Shown one piece after another: positions 25,560 to 37,875 of a stretch of DNA of 64,000 nt. The DNA lies in NCBI GenBank assembly GCA_016165875.1, contig JABBOT010000080.1:5376759-5440758 (forward strand), in the 5' to 3' direction. The notes beneath the pieces are model-generated. The model made no database searches. It was not told the origin of the DNA and worked only from the letters and a program-made list of their open reading frames with translations. The DNA comes from Acanthopleura granulata. Lineage: Eukaryota > Mollusca > Polyplacophora > Chitonida > Chitonidae. A program made the position numbers and the translations under genes. Positions within the stretch are counted from its first letter, which is position 1. Each line of letters starts with the position of its first letter.

Positions 25560-25691
25560 CTGCTTTATTATTCATAACAGTCTGTCAAAAACTTGGCCCT
25601 GTGCAATTTTTTATCCGCCTTTTAGATCCTTTTGACGTTTTGCAAATTGAAAAAACACGTGGCAAGTCATCTTGAATACAGAGTAGAAAAG
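25560..25691 (+). pseudogene. Penultimate exon remnant of the unit gene (U1)
   Basis: The frame reads QSVKNLALCNFLSAF, a stop, then LKKH..HLEYRVEK. It ends at the donor gtaaattaaagtgtttgca, which matches the donors at 39439 (gtaaataaatgtgttt) and 52341 (gtaaattaatgtgttt). An in-frame TAG shows decay. Confidence 0.5.
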
Positions 25692-25764
25692 GTAAATTAA
25701 AGTGTTTGCATCTTTGTTTCTGCCTGGCTTTAAATTCAAATGGTTTTTTGTCGAAATGAGAAGG

Positions 25765-25839
25765 AAATCCATGCATAGTTCTGCTCCTACAATGAATGAT
25801 TTCTCCGGTCAACTCGTCCATATCCTGACGACGCAATGA
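25765..25839 (+). pseudogene. Terminal exon remnant of the unit gene (U1)
   Basis: The frame begins KSMHSS, continues NDFSGQLVHILTTQ and stops at TGA 25837. The same peptide register and stop position are found at 39531-39607 (NDFSCQIAQIPMMQ) and 52416-52494 (KDLSCQITHIFAMH). Shared length and stop point to a true C-terminus. The family is unknown to me. Confidence 0.5.
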
Positions 25840-25986
25840 ACTGTGTCCGCTGAAGTACGTCTATTTGCCTCTCCTTTCATAAAAAGGCAAGTTCATGTTT
25901 CCTCACTAAATTCACTACACACATAACGTAAGATTACTTTATCTGTTTTTCTGTTTCATCTTTCCACTACTAAGCTGTACACATTT

Positions 25987-26374
25987 AACCTAAATTGGGA
26001 ACCTCCGTGTCTCATTTGGTTAGCGTGCTAGCGCAGCGTAATACCCCAGAAACCTCTCACCAATCTGGTCGGTGTGAGTTCAAGCCCAGCTCAGGCTGGC
26101 GTCCTCTCCGGCCGTACGTGGGACGGTCCACCAACAACCTGCGGATTGTCGTGGGTTTCCAGAGGACTCTGCCCTGTTTCTTCCCACCATAATGCACTGC
26201 TTCTTAATACTAACTTTGTTATGTGGCCGAAAAATTGCCGATGTGAGGTTAAACCATAATCACTCATTCCTTCATTCCTACCATAATGCTGGCCGCCGTC
26301 GTGGTATAAGTGAAATATTTTTGATTACATCGTAAAACACGAATCAATAAATAAATAAGTAAAGACAACCTAAA
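25987..26374 (+). mobile_element. SINE1 carrying a nested SINE3 tail
   Basis: Outer SINE1 is flanked by AACCTAAA at 25987-25994 and 26367-26374. It is complete: A-box-like tctcatttggttagcg, B-box-like gagttcaagccc, body and 3' end. It is interrupted at 26196-26279 by a SINE3 tail that has its own 10-bp duplication. Confidence 0.9.
26186..26289 (+). mobile_element. SINE3 3' end nested in SINE1
   Basis: The 84-bp insert 26196-26279 ends gaggttaaaccataatcact and cattccttcattcc. The target repeat ACCATAATGC at 26186-26195 and 26280-26289 is SINE1 sequence, so a 5'-truncated retrotransposed copy landed in an existing SINE1. Confidence 0.9.
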
Positions 26375-26974
26375 ATATTTTGAAAGGTCGTAAAGTTTCG
26401 TTCAATATATTTTTTGTGCAGTTATGGTGAGGGTCCGTTGTAAATTCCTATGACTAATCTGTTTGAATCAAACAAACGGCTATCATCGAGTGTGGGATAC
26501 TGTCACAGGGATACCGCCATATCCGACACTATCAAAAATGCAAAGACAGTTTGTGACTACTTGTCGACCGCATTTTTAGACTGTAACTTTTTCAAAATAA
26601 CCTTAAATGATTACTGTTTTATTTTACTACTGTTTTGTCTTTATGTATTTGTCGTAAAATATAACTTCCATGCGGAGGTTAGATGGAATTTTATAACTTG
26701 TAGCTGTTATTAACAGGTTTTATGTTGATATCTGTGTTTGCTTGAATGTATCCTATAATATTGGATGGCACCCCCCACCGATGTATACCACGGCGGACCC
26801 ACACTACACACATCTCGGTTCAATAACAAGGCATTACTTCTTCAAGTTTCATCTCAGGGAATCGCAACTCCTGACAATGACTGAAAACAAATAAGTAAAT
26901 TGATTAGTTCTTGTCAGGAATGAGTGCAAACAGCCCATTATGAGTTTCTTGTATCGGTGACATACCCTTACCAT

Positions 26975-27230
26975 TTGTATGGCACTTAGCAGATATGGCC
27001 AGCGGAGTGATCTATCATGTTTATTAGCAGAGATTGTCATCTTCAGACAGTCCTTTCGGGGGAGGTATTGTCTCAAGGCTGCTGAGTAATTGAAGACTGC
27101 CTAGAAGATAATATGATCGTAAATCTGGCGGGGATTGGAGAAAGGTCCCAAGTGATAGCAACTAGATAAGGCGAGCAATTATAGAAAGTTAACCATCCAA
27201 TAAATCTGATAATGTAAACGCTGTTTTAGC
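26975..27230 (+). pseudogene. Unit 3'-end block with AATAAA (U1)
   Basis: Closest relative of 13215-12965 on the other strand. Contains agcggagtgatctatcatg, atcgtaaatctgg and ccaataaatctgat. Frames are broken. Taken as the 3' untranslated end of the old unit gene. Confidence 0.45.
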
Positions 27231-27239
27231 CAAGGGAAA

Positions 27240-28390
27240 TATCTTACCTGAACACATGAACCCTTCATATGACAAACCGCGTGTGTTAGTTTTGCTTTTT
27301 TAGCTTTTTCTGTATTAAGGGGCGGTAATTACAACCTTTAAATTATCTCGCTCCTGGTCCCCCGCCACCTCGCACACACAAGCATGAACAAATTAAGCAC
27401 GCGGTATCTAAACAAAAAACGAACGGTATATGTGTACAATGACATTTTTCTTGATAATAACGATGACACACCAAGCCTGTAAAAAGTGCGAGGTTAATTT
27501 GCCATCTGCTGTAAATTTGATTTATTTATTTGTTTGATATTTTACGTTGTACTCAGGAATACACGACCGTGGCCGGCAATATGATGGGGGAAATCGAACA
27601 GATCGACCCACGAACCATCCGCAGGTTGCTGGCTAATGTAGATTAGCGGAGTAGGAGAGTTATTCTTGACGTACTTATGGTTATAATGTCGTACAGAACA
27701 TATTAATTATACGGGGTACAGGTAGTCTAAAAACAAAGGAATCCTTTTAAAACCTTTATATTTTTGCTTTCGGTTTCTGAAAATTACAATTATTCTTTTT
27801 CAAGGATGCGCCACAAAAGTGTTTCGAAAATTCTAGAAAACTCGCCGTTTTCAGGACGTGTGAAATTACACATTATCGGAGATATTAATACTATTTTTTA
27901 TCATGATACAGAAATACACCAATCATGTCACCATGGAAATGCCTGGCCACTTCCAACAATCTTTTCCGTTAGCTTCACGGAAAAATAAGATCAGTGTGGT
28001 TACATCGCCAACGCAACATTAACACGGGTATTAAGTTCTTCGCGGAAGGCAAAGGCTGAGATTGTCTTTATCCAGAAATACTTAAAACATGACTATAAAT
28101 ATTACCATGTATTTGATCTAGCACAGAAGAGTGCATGTAGGAACTCGTTGAAGCATACTGGTAACAAACTGATCAATGAATTGATAGCATGAGGAATTAG
28201 CATTAAAAGAATTAGTCTTATTAAACCATGAGTTAGGTTTATTTCGTACCAGAATTAACGACATAATGTGCCTAATGAGAAAACTGTGTCCAACACCATT
28301 GTGGAATTGAAAATTTTTTGTTCATGGTACTGTTTTCATTATACACGGTAGGCTTGCTACAGCTGTCCTTTTCTCAGGAATGAAGAGCGA
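27240..28390. other. Anonymous sequence with one SINE1 piece
   Basis: Apart from SINE1 at 27515-27640, nothing recognisable. No homology to the later unit blocks was seen here, so U1 seems to lack its right half. Confidence 0.5.
27515..27640 (-). mobile_element. SINE1 fragment
   Basis: tttatttatttgtttgatat, then ttacgttgtactcaggaata, then aaccatccgcaggttgctgg. The head is missing and the sequence is diverged. Confidence 0.85.
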
Positions 28391-28474
28391 GTGAATCTAA
28401 GTGACACAAATGTATTTTTACAGTGCGACATTGTGAATCTAAGTGACACAAATGTATTTATACATTGCGACATT
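28391..28474 (+). repeat. Two tandem 42-bp repeats
   Basis: gtgaatctaagtgacacaaa opens both copies (28391 and 28433), which differ at a few positions. The 42-bp period keeps the frame of a short ORF (NLSDTNVF twice), but the ORF has no other support. Confidence 0.85.
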
Positions 28475-28682
28475 GTGAGAACATTTGACAGAGATAGACG
28501 GCTAGACTTCTTTTCCTTATATATAAGCTTTAAATATTTAGTTAAAGGGTCACGAATTAGGATACTGGTATTTCAGAATTTATCGACATTCAGGCCGGCA
28601 ACAGTGGCGTTTTGTTGGTTAAATGACATGGGACGCTATTATGTAACATGAAAACGAATTATATTGTGGAAATCGATATACC

Positions 28683-28973
28683 GGTATGTATGTAAGTATG
28701 CTTTGGGTTTTACGTCGTACTCAACAGTATCTCAGTTATATGACGAGGACGATTCCGTAGAATGTACAGACACTGCGTCTTATAGCAGGGCGAGTGTATG
28801 CCGCCAGAGTGCTGCCGCCACTGGAACATCACGACGAAGACATCAGGCATGACACACATTCAGTCACACTCTAAAGACACGGGCCCGACCAGTCTTGTTT
28901 CCTTGCTTTAATCTCTCACTGCTGAGCGCCAAGCTAAGTAGCAAGAAGTACCATTTTTAAAGTCAGGGGAGCC
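28683..28973 (-). mobile_element. SINE2, lacking head
   Basis: tttgggttttacgtcgtact, then gctgccgccactggaacatc, then gctgagcgccaagc and taccatttttaaagtc, the order expected for the SINE2 complement. Confidence 0.9.
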
Positions 28974-28974
28974 T

Positions 28975-31010
28975 GTAAAACTTTCCGCCTTTAACAAAGG
29001 ATCCAAAGCTGTGTGCTCCTTTGTTCTTTTCTGGAGAACGTCACATCTTTAGTTGTATGAGTGCGCACAAAACACTTATCTAGCACACAAACACTGCAGA
29101 GTCATCGCAGAAAACGATGTGCTTTTGTTTTGTAATACAGAAGCACCGTAGCGTCACAGCAGCAAACAATGCGTTCTTACTGCAATTTGGACCCCTTTGT
29201 TTTAGCTAGTCTTCCACTGGCCTACATGTAACACATATCAACCAAAACAATCTGGTATGGGCACGTAGGAGAAAACTGGTGGGAATTTTATGACGGCATT
29301 GCTACCTACCAAAATAAATAGAATTTTGCTCTGGATCCTATTTTCTTTGAATTCAAATTATCGTTAACCTAGAAACTACATTGTGTCGGAAAGTATTAAA
29401 ATAGCTTATCACTCCGTACTCCACACCACAATCTGAAATTCAGACTTGTGATGGGGGAAATGCCTGCTGCTATTACCTATGAGTATGTCTCAGTTTACAA
29501 AAACTTATCCAATTCTAGAGATTTTTACATGATCTGATTCCATGCAGGTGGCTAAAGTGAGAAGGTATTTGGTGAAGTTTCACCGCTCCATACTGACAGA
29601 TTCTGTCAGATGGAAAAAGACTTTAACGTCGAACCTCATCAGAAAAGGACCTTCCAAATGACCCCATTATTTGTCACCTTACACTAGTTTTCTATCTTAT
29701 CAGAAATTAATTACATAAGTATCTGAATATCGGGTAATCCGTCAGACAAATGTGTTCGCCTTACAATGAAAATTGATTGCAAATTCATTTATCGATCGAG
29801 GGATTAACTGCGTGAAAGGTAAATTTTTACCAAGCAGAATAAATCCAAATTGCTCACTTATACCATGGCGGTTAGTTTGTTTTTATCATTTGTAAGAAAT
29901 GTGTATGAGCGATCATGGACCTTTTGGCGCGTTACAGACGTAACATATCTTTTTTCCTTTAGCTCAGAAGAACGCCACTGGAAATCTTCTATGAACAATT
30001 TTACCCCAGCGGGCAGACAAAAACGGCGGAGTTGAGAAGACAGCGGGTGGATACGTAATGTCTCGGGAGTAATGTCCCGGGAAGTCGCTCGTGTGGTGTT
30101 ATGTTCAAGCTTACTATACATCAACATTAACATGCCGTCTGTATGAAATAGGAATCATTAGGGGTACAGTGGAAAAGGCATAGAGTTGTACATCATGTGA
30201 TTAAGGTGCTGTCTATGAACGATATTCCCTTCAATAATTCCACATTATTTGCTTGAATTCAGATAAAAAAACTACCCTCACTTGTGAAGCATTCCGTGGT
30301 GGTCTTCTGGCCTTAGAAAGACCTATTATTGGGGAGGGCCCTAGTCAAGAGGATTCTCGTTCAATCACTAGTATCCATACAGTACGGGTTTAATTCCGCT
30401 CGTCTGCAGAGAAATTGTAGACTATGATCAAACAATGGCGGATGTAGGGAGACAATTTTTTTCGACGCGTCCTGTGTTTATTCAAGAAACGTATTTCCGC
30501 TGATTTTCAGTACAAAAAGTCCGTTTCCTGTCGTTTACAGGCAGGCTTTGCCATTAAAATTGCCTTGCCAGACAGTTTTTCAAGACCGGTGGAGAGTATG
30601 GTTGGTTGTATGATTTGCGGGTGTCTAAGTAGGATAGAGCCTGTGAATAATTGTAAGAACTGCCTGTAGTAAGATAGTTTTGAACACTTTTGAAAATCTT
30701 CAATGTCTTCCTATCAATCTGCTGCCCACCTCTTGGCAACACATTACATCACACGATGTTGCTTTGAAAATTCCCCAAAGACAATCCAACCTAATACACT
30801 GTACTTCTCCTGGATTCTGACATATTTTATCTCGGTATTGTTGAACGGTGATATCGGATGCCGTTTTTTCTAAAATGGAAGCTAAAATAAATAAATAAAT
30901 AAAATCCAAAGACAAAATTGGACTGTGAAGAAGATGCATGTAAGTTCGTTGATTAGACTTACTGTTTGAAAATATATGGTTTTAGCTGCTTATGATTATA
31001 TTAGGATCAC
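28975..31010. other. Anonymous sequence, no gene seen
   Basis: Short ORFs only (largest 91 codons, 29858-30133, -), with no recognised motif. An (aaat)n run lies at 30884-30902. Confidence 0.5.
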
Positions 31011-31011
31011 C

Positions 31012-31279
31012 AGCTCATATTTATTTATTTCATTGGTGTTTTACGCCGTACTCAAGAATATTTCACTTATACGACAGTGGGAGGAAACCGGGCAGAGCCC
31101 GGCGGAAACCCACGACCATCCGCAGGTTGCTGGCAGACCTTCCCACGTACGACCGGAAAGGAAGCCAGCATGAGCTGGCCTTGAACTCACAGCGACCGCA
31201 TTGGTGTAAGGCTTCGGGTCATTGTGCTGGGATAGCGCGCTAACCGACTGAGCCGACGGAGCCCCCCCAAGCTCATATT
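31012..31279 (-). mobile_element. SINE1, full length with target-site duplication
   Basis: From the tail complement through ggtgttttacgccgtactca to the head complement (cgcgctaaccgactgagcc). Flanked by AGCTCATATT at 31012-31021 and 31270-31279. It has a small deletion of the ggcggccagcattatg part near the 3' end. Confidence 0.95.
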
Positions 31280-31384
31280 AGATGACTTCAAATTATTAAA
31301 ATATTAAATATTTACAGTGCCATGGCTGTAGGTTGCTGCACTTCCACTTGATCCGCGATTTTGTGGTTTACTTCCAAGTCAGTC

Positions 31385-31600
31385 AGAAATCCCGCTTTTC
31401 TTTTCAACTTCACAAAACAGAATTATTTTGACATTGATTAAATTTTAGTACACCATAAAGGGCCTACCTTCATCATAAAATTTAAATTACCGTCACAAAT
31501 TTACATAAATGCGCTAACAGCCAAAACATGAAATAAATATGTATTATGTGTAAAGTCAATGTAGCAATTGGGAATTGCGTTCATTTGTGTGATAAGCATT
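31385..31600 (-). repeat. Diverged copy of the 20.1-20.3 kb repeat
   Basis: Aligns with 20105-20330: cagaat.a.ttcgacatt.at, then aaatttaaattac.gtcac, then aatatgaaataaat-like. It supports the view that 19935-20179 lies in its original context. Confidence 0.65.
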
Positions 31601-32389
31601 ATGAAATAGGGAGCTTTCTAAAACGATTGAACATCGCCGTAGGTTTCACAATGTCAATAGCCTATGTTCATTTGTTCTTTTGCATTAAAGACAGTAAATT
31701 GCCACATGATTCGGAGCATTCGGAAAACAAATTTGAAAGACAGGGCTGTTAAATGATTATATATTTGATGCCAAATACTGCAATGGGATACTCTGACTGG
31801 CTACACAAAAGGGTTCAAATCGCAGAGAAACATATCGTTTTACTGTGATCCTGCAATGTTTGTAAACTATTTAAATGCTTTCTAAACACATGTGCACATA
31901 GAAGTGTGACGTAATCTAAGAAAGATCAAACGAGCACACGGCTTTGGACCCGGTTGCTAACGGCAGGAAGGAGTTATACCAGTTCCCCATTCAGCTTTAA
32001 TGTCTTTATATTGACATATTTCCATCCTCCACTACTACCAAAGGAACATCAAATTTTCATTCAAAATGTTTTTGAACGTAAAGTAGAGACTGGTTACAAA
32101 CAGTGATGGTATAGCTTTAAGCGTTCAGCATAATGCTAGCGGCGTCCGATAATATTCTCCGAGTCTTGCATTTTTACCCGATTCGGATACCCGTGTAGTG
32201 GGACGACAAAGTACCCACCCCCTGCAAACACCACAACACTGCGAAAACTATAAATGTGATCTTCTCAATCTGCTTTCCCATTTATATCCGTTTTTTCACC
32301 GGGGCTCTGGCGGAAGTTGCGCGAGGCAAATCACCAAATTTCCATTTCATAAAACATAGAAAAAAATGATGTCCATCTCTCGGGCTATT

Positions 32390-32470
32390 TGTGCCTCCCA
32401 TCTGTCTATGTATAGACAAACCTCGGTGCCAAATCTTTAAAGACATTATTCACGTACAGATCATTCCGCT
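32390..32470 (+). promoter_or_regulatory. Conserved upstream block of the unit (U2)
   Basis: The string gacaaacctcggtgccaaat is almost unchanged at 37622 and, as gaaaaacctcggtgccagat, at 51371. It is preceded in each copy by a tctgt.tatgtata-like segment. A promoter or 5' untranslated role is inferred only from its conservation and its place upstream of the exon-like blocks. Confidence 0.35.
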
Positions 32471-33807
32471 TGTATCGCATGCCATCGATAATGTAATGCT
32501 AATGATCGAAATGTGAATGGAGCTGCAAAAACGGCTGTGTCACCTTTCCAGTTGAAAACTATGTCCAATTTTCATTGTACATTAGTACTGGGGATTTTGA
32601 CAGTTTCGTCTCTCTGGGTGTTCGTCTCACTACAACCGATTGGCCATTGACTAAAGAGGTGGACCAAAGGAAACACATTTATCTGTCACATGTAAGACAG
32701 TCTGTGGCCGACGATTTCTTCCAGGAAGTTAAAGTACCTACGTAAGAGAAAAAATGTTTCAAAGAAAGGTGTTCAGCCATACCAACAACACGCAGATTAG
32801 TAAATAAATATTATTCTCATATCCCGATGACGGTTTCTGGTGAACACAAAGCAAAGAAAACAATAACTTAAGGAAAAAGTAGCCTGTTTTACAGTATAGG
32901 TAAACAACACGAATGTTACGCGTTTAGGGGGAATATTTTAGCCTAAGAATGGTTTTTCGTATTTCAACAATCAACATCAACAAAAAACAGAAATCACGTT
33001 CTTCAAGTAAAGCTACAGAGACACTTTTCTGTGAGTTCAGTTTTATGTGTATTTTATATCAAAACAAGAAATTAAGTTTGCTTTGCAAACCACACTTCCG
33101 TCCCTTATGCAGTGAATAATTCCACGGTGGCAACCATCAATTCACAGTTATTAGTTTTATTAGAAAAACCTTGCTAGAAAGACCTAATTCCACTGAGAAC
33201 GCGTCGGTATCTAGCCTAATGAAACCTACTCCATGTGTCTTGTCATATTTCTGCTGTTAAAAGGACTTCTTTTTGGAACAATTATTCCATTAATGAGGCA
33301 TATTGTGTGGGTTAGAGCATACTGAGTGTAGCTATATATGGGAATGACAGAAACTATCCTTCTTGCTGGACATTGTGATTCAGCGTGATGGCAGAACGTA
33401 CCCTGGGGTATCTTGTAAATGTTATAGAACCGTTGTTTTTTATGCATTTTTGTGTGGTTCATTGACCCATTTAAATTTATTTTAAAAATGACACGAACGC
33501 GTAGTGATGGGAAGCCATTGATGTGTTCCCAGTGGCTCGTTAAAATCTCAGCAAAACATTAACTTGTCATCAAGTTAAAAAGCTTCCACGTTTTCAAAGT
33601 GGACTTATATCTCTTACTACAAAATGACTGATTTTCTTAGACAAGGTTTGTAGAAAGTAGCTCTTGGATTTTGACGTCATAATTTGGGAGTTCGGTTGTG
33701 CTTCCCAGTTTGACATTTCTCGAGGATAAATAGCTTAGCCTTCCACTAATATGGCTTGCACCTCTTTAGTTCACCCTGAGACTATTATTTCCACAACTTG
33801 CAAAACT

Positions 33808-33885
33808 GGCCGCCTTCGAACAGAGTATAAGTGGAATGTTTCTGAGTATGGTGTTCAACAACATTGAAACCAATCAACAAAATCA
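33808..33885 (+). mobile_element. SINE1 3' remnant
   Basis: Degraded ggccgccttcg, tataagtggaatgtttctga and aaaccaatcaacaaaat, which match the family 3' end in order. Confidence 0.6.
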
Positions 33886-34243
33886 GCCTGTGTAGTCATT
33901 ACAAAAATAGTCATTTCATAAACGATTTGCATTTTGGAGGATTCATGATAAAAGTGATAAAAAGAGATGTTAACAGTACAAATCCATTAGTATCATTTGT
34001 CATGGAATAGATTCCCCCAGCTGATCTGCTCCACTAGACATTGAACCCTGCCACAAGTTTAGTAAAATATGATTGCTTGTGGCCTGTTCCCATAATTTAT
34101 CCTTCGTAATCCGCAATGTACTAAAAAGTGGCATACCAATTGAGGTTGAATCTTGAAAACTGAGTAAAAAACATATCACTGTGTTTACATCTCTGTGTCC
34201 ATCTATTTGTAAATTTATCACAAATCAAATACTTTTTTTGCAG

Positions 34244-34430
34244 AATTTATAAGTCCATAAATAGATTTGCAACTGAAAGGAAGATTGATTTGTTCGGTGA
34301 GATTGTGACGATTTTAAGAGTGTTATGTGCCGGTGCACGTCAACTTGCTCCTTGTCCAAGCAGAAAGTCACACAAAAATGCATTGTTTTGTTGTTTCGCC
34401 ATCCACACGATCCAACTTAAATTATTTTAA
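34244..34430 (+). pseudogene. Terminal exon remnant of the unit gene (U2)
   Basis: The acceptor tactttttttgcag precedes a frame with YKSINRFATERK, matching KSINRFAITRND at 39.5 kb. Downstream the frame differs from U1, U3 and U4 and no longer stops at the shared place, which implies a frame change after about 14 codons. Confidence 0.45.
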
Positions 34431-35949
34431 AATGTTGTAAACATCGAGTCCGTATTTATTTTGCAGCTTATGTGAATGTCAGTTACAGAATTCCTGAAAA
34501 AGAATCAATTTGAAACGACCGGAGGGAATCAGGTTTAATAATTCAAAGCGTTATTGATGTTTTAACTAGATTGATTCTGTAAACACGACTGCGTTCAATC
34601 TGTGGAAAACAAATGATTGGCATGAACATAAAAGTGATACCCGAAAGCATTTAACCACCTTCAGTCGCAACAGCCATCTCTTATATTGGCAGAACAAGGG
34701 GGATTGTCCTTTAAGGACATCATTATTTTTTAAAAAGTATCAGCCTTGAAATATTTATGCGACTGGTGTCAATATATATATATTTTTTGCATTGTTCATG
34801 AGGCAAAAAACCAAGGATTGATGTCTACACCACATAACATTTATTCACATATTTGATGTTGATATATATATTTGTACATGTATTGCAGGCAGCGGGAGTT
34901 TTTTTTTTGTTTTTTTTTTCACCAATGGCATTTTGCCACTTTCAATGCATCGTGACAGAATAGGGCAACACAAATCATTATTAATCCAAACGGCACATTG
35001 CATTAAATACCATGAAATTGAGACTCCTAGGACATTCCAAAAAAAAATCACCCACCTGCGTTTTTATCATCAATGTATGTACAAAATCCGTTGTGAATAT
35101 CTTGTGCAAATAAAATGCCATTTATTTTGTACTTAACAGATATGGCCGGTGTAGTATTCTATCATGTTTATTGGTACTGTTTGTCATTTTTAGAGGGTTC
35201 CAAAGCGGATGAATGGTTCAATATTAGTTATGAAGATTTACTCGAACGGTAAAAAGGCGTTCCATGTGCGTTACTAATTGGGAATCTATCAATAACTGCA
35301 TGTTCTACCGTAAACGCAGATTGCCAAGAATATTCCCTATATATTCCCTATATATATAGGCAATAAATCCTGTCAATCTAATGTTTTGCTTTCCGTCGTA
35401 GCACCTACCTTATGACAGAATCTGCTCTTATCTGAGCTATTATTTATCACCTACTGGTGGAACTCTAGTGTAGGTAATAACATATATCAGGATCTAGGGG
35501 GGACACATAGAGAAAAACGCAAAGGTAACCATTTACATGTAATATTTTTTTTTCTATACGCAGTGATCATGTTGGTAAGTAAATGCATTAAATCTAGTTA
35601 TACATAACATGCCATTCAAACCCATTCCATTGGTTTTATGTTAGCTTGCCTGAAATGTTTGGAATATCGACAGTATCATCAGGCGCTTTCGGAATTATTA
35701 TTCAACTTGCTGTAGCTGATACATGCATGAAGCGAATGGCATTATGACTGACGGCTTAGGGGTTATTTCAAACCAACAATGTAGTATGATCCAACTGGAT
35801 TGCAAACGTGGCGTAGAGGACAAATCAAAGATGCGCCAATCGGCATGGACGCTGTACACCCTACGTATTTTATATACTCTCTCAATTCCCAACACTCGAA
35901 GGCGTAGAGGTCAATAGCAAAATGCGTGTATTAAATCACTGACCGAAAC

Positions 35950-36048
35950 TGTTAAGATGTGGATGGACGGGCAAGACAGTAGCTGGCTGGTAGGTAACAT
36001 TGGAATCCAGTTGGATAGACGAACGGAGTACTGTACATGTACTATTGT
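35950..36048 (+). pseudogene. Exon W remnant (U2)
   Basis: The frame reads MWMDGQDSSWLVGNIGIQLD and then a CTC cysteine pair before a gtaagct donor-like site. It matches MDG.DN.WVTG of the other copies. The upstream part of the exon is not recognisable. Confidence 0.4.
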
Positions 36049-36059
36049 AAGCTATTGGT

Positions 36060-37100
36060 GTGTTTTTTTTAGTTGAGGACTTTGCTGATGCTGACAAGAG
36101 ATGACGAGTGGGACGGGCGGATTGGGGAGAATGGGACCGGTATTAAGCGGCATTACATCTTTGTATCAAAGACGGTTTGTGTCCTTTGTTGTTACCTCTC
36201 CGATTTCTTTCCAGTTGAGTGTCTTGTGCACAAAAAAAACCCCTCAAACCTACGTACCCATGGAAAAAAACAAGAGCGTGGCGTTAAACAATGATAAATG
36301 AACAATTTTCACATGTGGCATGTAGACTTGAAAAAGAATTTTTAATAGTGAGATGGCAGTTAAACGATATTGAGATATGGAGCATATGGCAAATGCTTTT
36401 CTTTATTAAGGTTTAGTTTTCTTTTTCTAAATAATTTCCAGTAAAGGTGTCTTTAATGTCTAACGCAGTTTTTTGTCATTTCCCACACATATTAAAGCCC
36501 CAAGCGGCAATACCTTTGGCTGGACAATTATGATAATTTTTATGTTACACAGGAGTGTGTCTGTAAAATGAATCCACAGTCGGACATAACAGCAGTGGTC
36601 GAGTTATCTCGACATAGGACTCTAAATAGACACTGATTGGCTAACAATAAAGATGCCCTGCGTTTACTCCACCTGGCTTTGTTATGCTTGAATAAATGTG
36701 CTCTACCTTAAATTCATGCCAGCTCAGGCCTGTCCTGAACTGTAGTATTTCACACGCAAATGAACAAGAGGCGAATTGTAAACATCATTGTGCAACGCGA
36801 TTCTTCGCCATCATATCAAGGGGAAGGCAACCATTTGACGGTAAAATTTTCTGCTTTCAGTATTATAAGAAGACGGTTTTGAACGTTGTCTTTGAGGAAT
36901 TGGAAGCCAGACTTAATATCCGAGACCGAAAAGACGTGGTAATACATAACAGAGAAAGGCGGATTTCATGAAATCTTTATGTATGTCTAAAAAATGCAAT
37001 GTAGATCAAATGATTCCCCTCTGCCCGTACATGTACACGCTTCCTAAGTCAAAGTGTTGCATAAAATATAATCAAGATGTCGTCGATAAACAATCGTTCG
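36060..37100. other. Anonymous spacer between U2 and U3
   Basis: A 91-codon ORF at 36696-36971 (+) has no motif I recognise and no copy elsewhere that I could see. No other feature. Confidence 0.45.
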
Positions 37101-37715
37101 CTAACAATTATGGATTAGCAACTTGAGTGCCACAGAAAGTGCCCTGAATTATGAAGCATTCAAAAAGTTTTTCGTAAAGTCCGCGTGGCTTTAGATAAGA
37201 GTGGTCGCTTCTTCTACACGCTGACGACAAGCACGCTTGACATAACTTACGCCATATTTGTAACACGGGTCCCTGAAACTAAGTATAAGGAGAGTTTTGC
37301 CCTGTAATGTTCTACCGATCTTCATTTCTTTGCTCATTCAGCGGTCGGCGGAGACCTCCGGCCCAGTACAGCCGATAACGAGCTATCCATCACGATAATC
37401 TACCAACACCCGCTACAAACGCCACAACACCGTGAAAACTAATGTGATCTTCTCAACCTTTTCCTATTTATACCCATTATTTCGCCGTTATGACGAAATT
37501 TGCGTGAGGCAATCCACCAAATTTCCAACTGATAATACCGGTGTGGAAAGAGTTCTGCACCTCCCAGGGTATTTGCGCCACCCGGGCCCCTATCTCTGTA
37601 TATGTATAACGATCAGTGTAATGACAAACCTCGGTGCCAAATCTTTGAAGATTACATCAGTCATGTTCCGGTCATTGCAAATAGATGACGGGCCATGGAT
37701 TCTGCGAAGTTGATG

Positions 37716-37875
37716 ATCGAAGTGTCTCGCTTGGTGCTCAGCATTGAAGTGTTAGAGCAAGGACTGGTCGGCCCGGTGTCTGTATGATGTCACTGCATGG
37801 GGTGTCATGTCTGATGTCTTCGGCATGATGTTCCATTGGCGGCGGCACTCACTCACAAACTCACTCACTCATGTG
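37716..37875 (+). mobile_element. SINE2, internally deleted
   Basis: tcgcttggtgctcagcattg, gtcggcccggtgtc and ggcatgatgttccattgg are joined directly to a cactcactcac tail. The segment with the gtcgtact core is deleted. Confidence 0.85.

Larger units (their letters stand above)
22420..27240 (+). repeat. Direct unit copy U1
   Basis: Shared blocks are 22425-22690 (matching 33190-33475, 38225-38530 and 51650-51905), 25470-25540 with 25560-25691 (penultimate exon-like), 25745-25839 (terminal exon-like) and 26975-27230 (AATAAA block). Interrupted by a CACTA-ended element, SINE2 and SINE1. The left part of the unit, seen in U2-U4 as the block at 37.4 kb, was not found. Confidence 0.7.
32110..36060 (+). 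repeat. Direct unit copy U2
   Basis: Blocks are 32215-32470 (upstream block, shared with 37.4 and 51.2 kb), 33190-33475, 34244-34400 (terminal exon region), 35130-35250 (AATAAA block, diverged), 35395-35530 and 35950-36040 (exon W). The order equals that in U3 and U4. The penultimate exon is not clear here. Confidence 0.7.
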
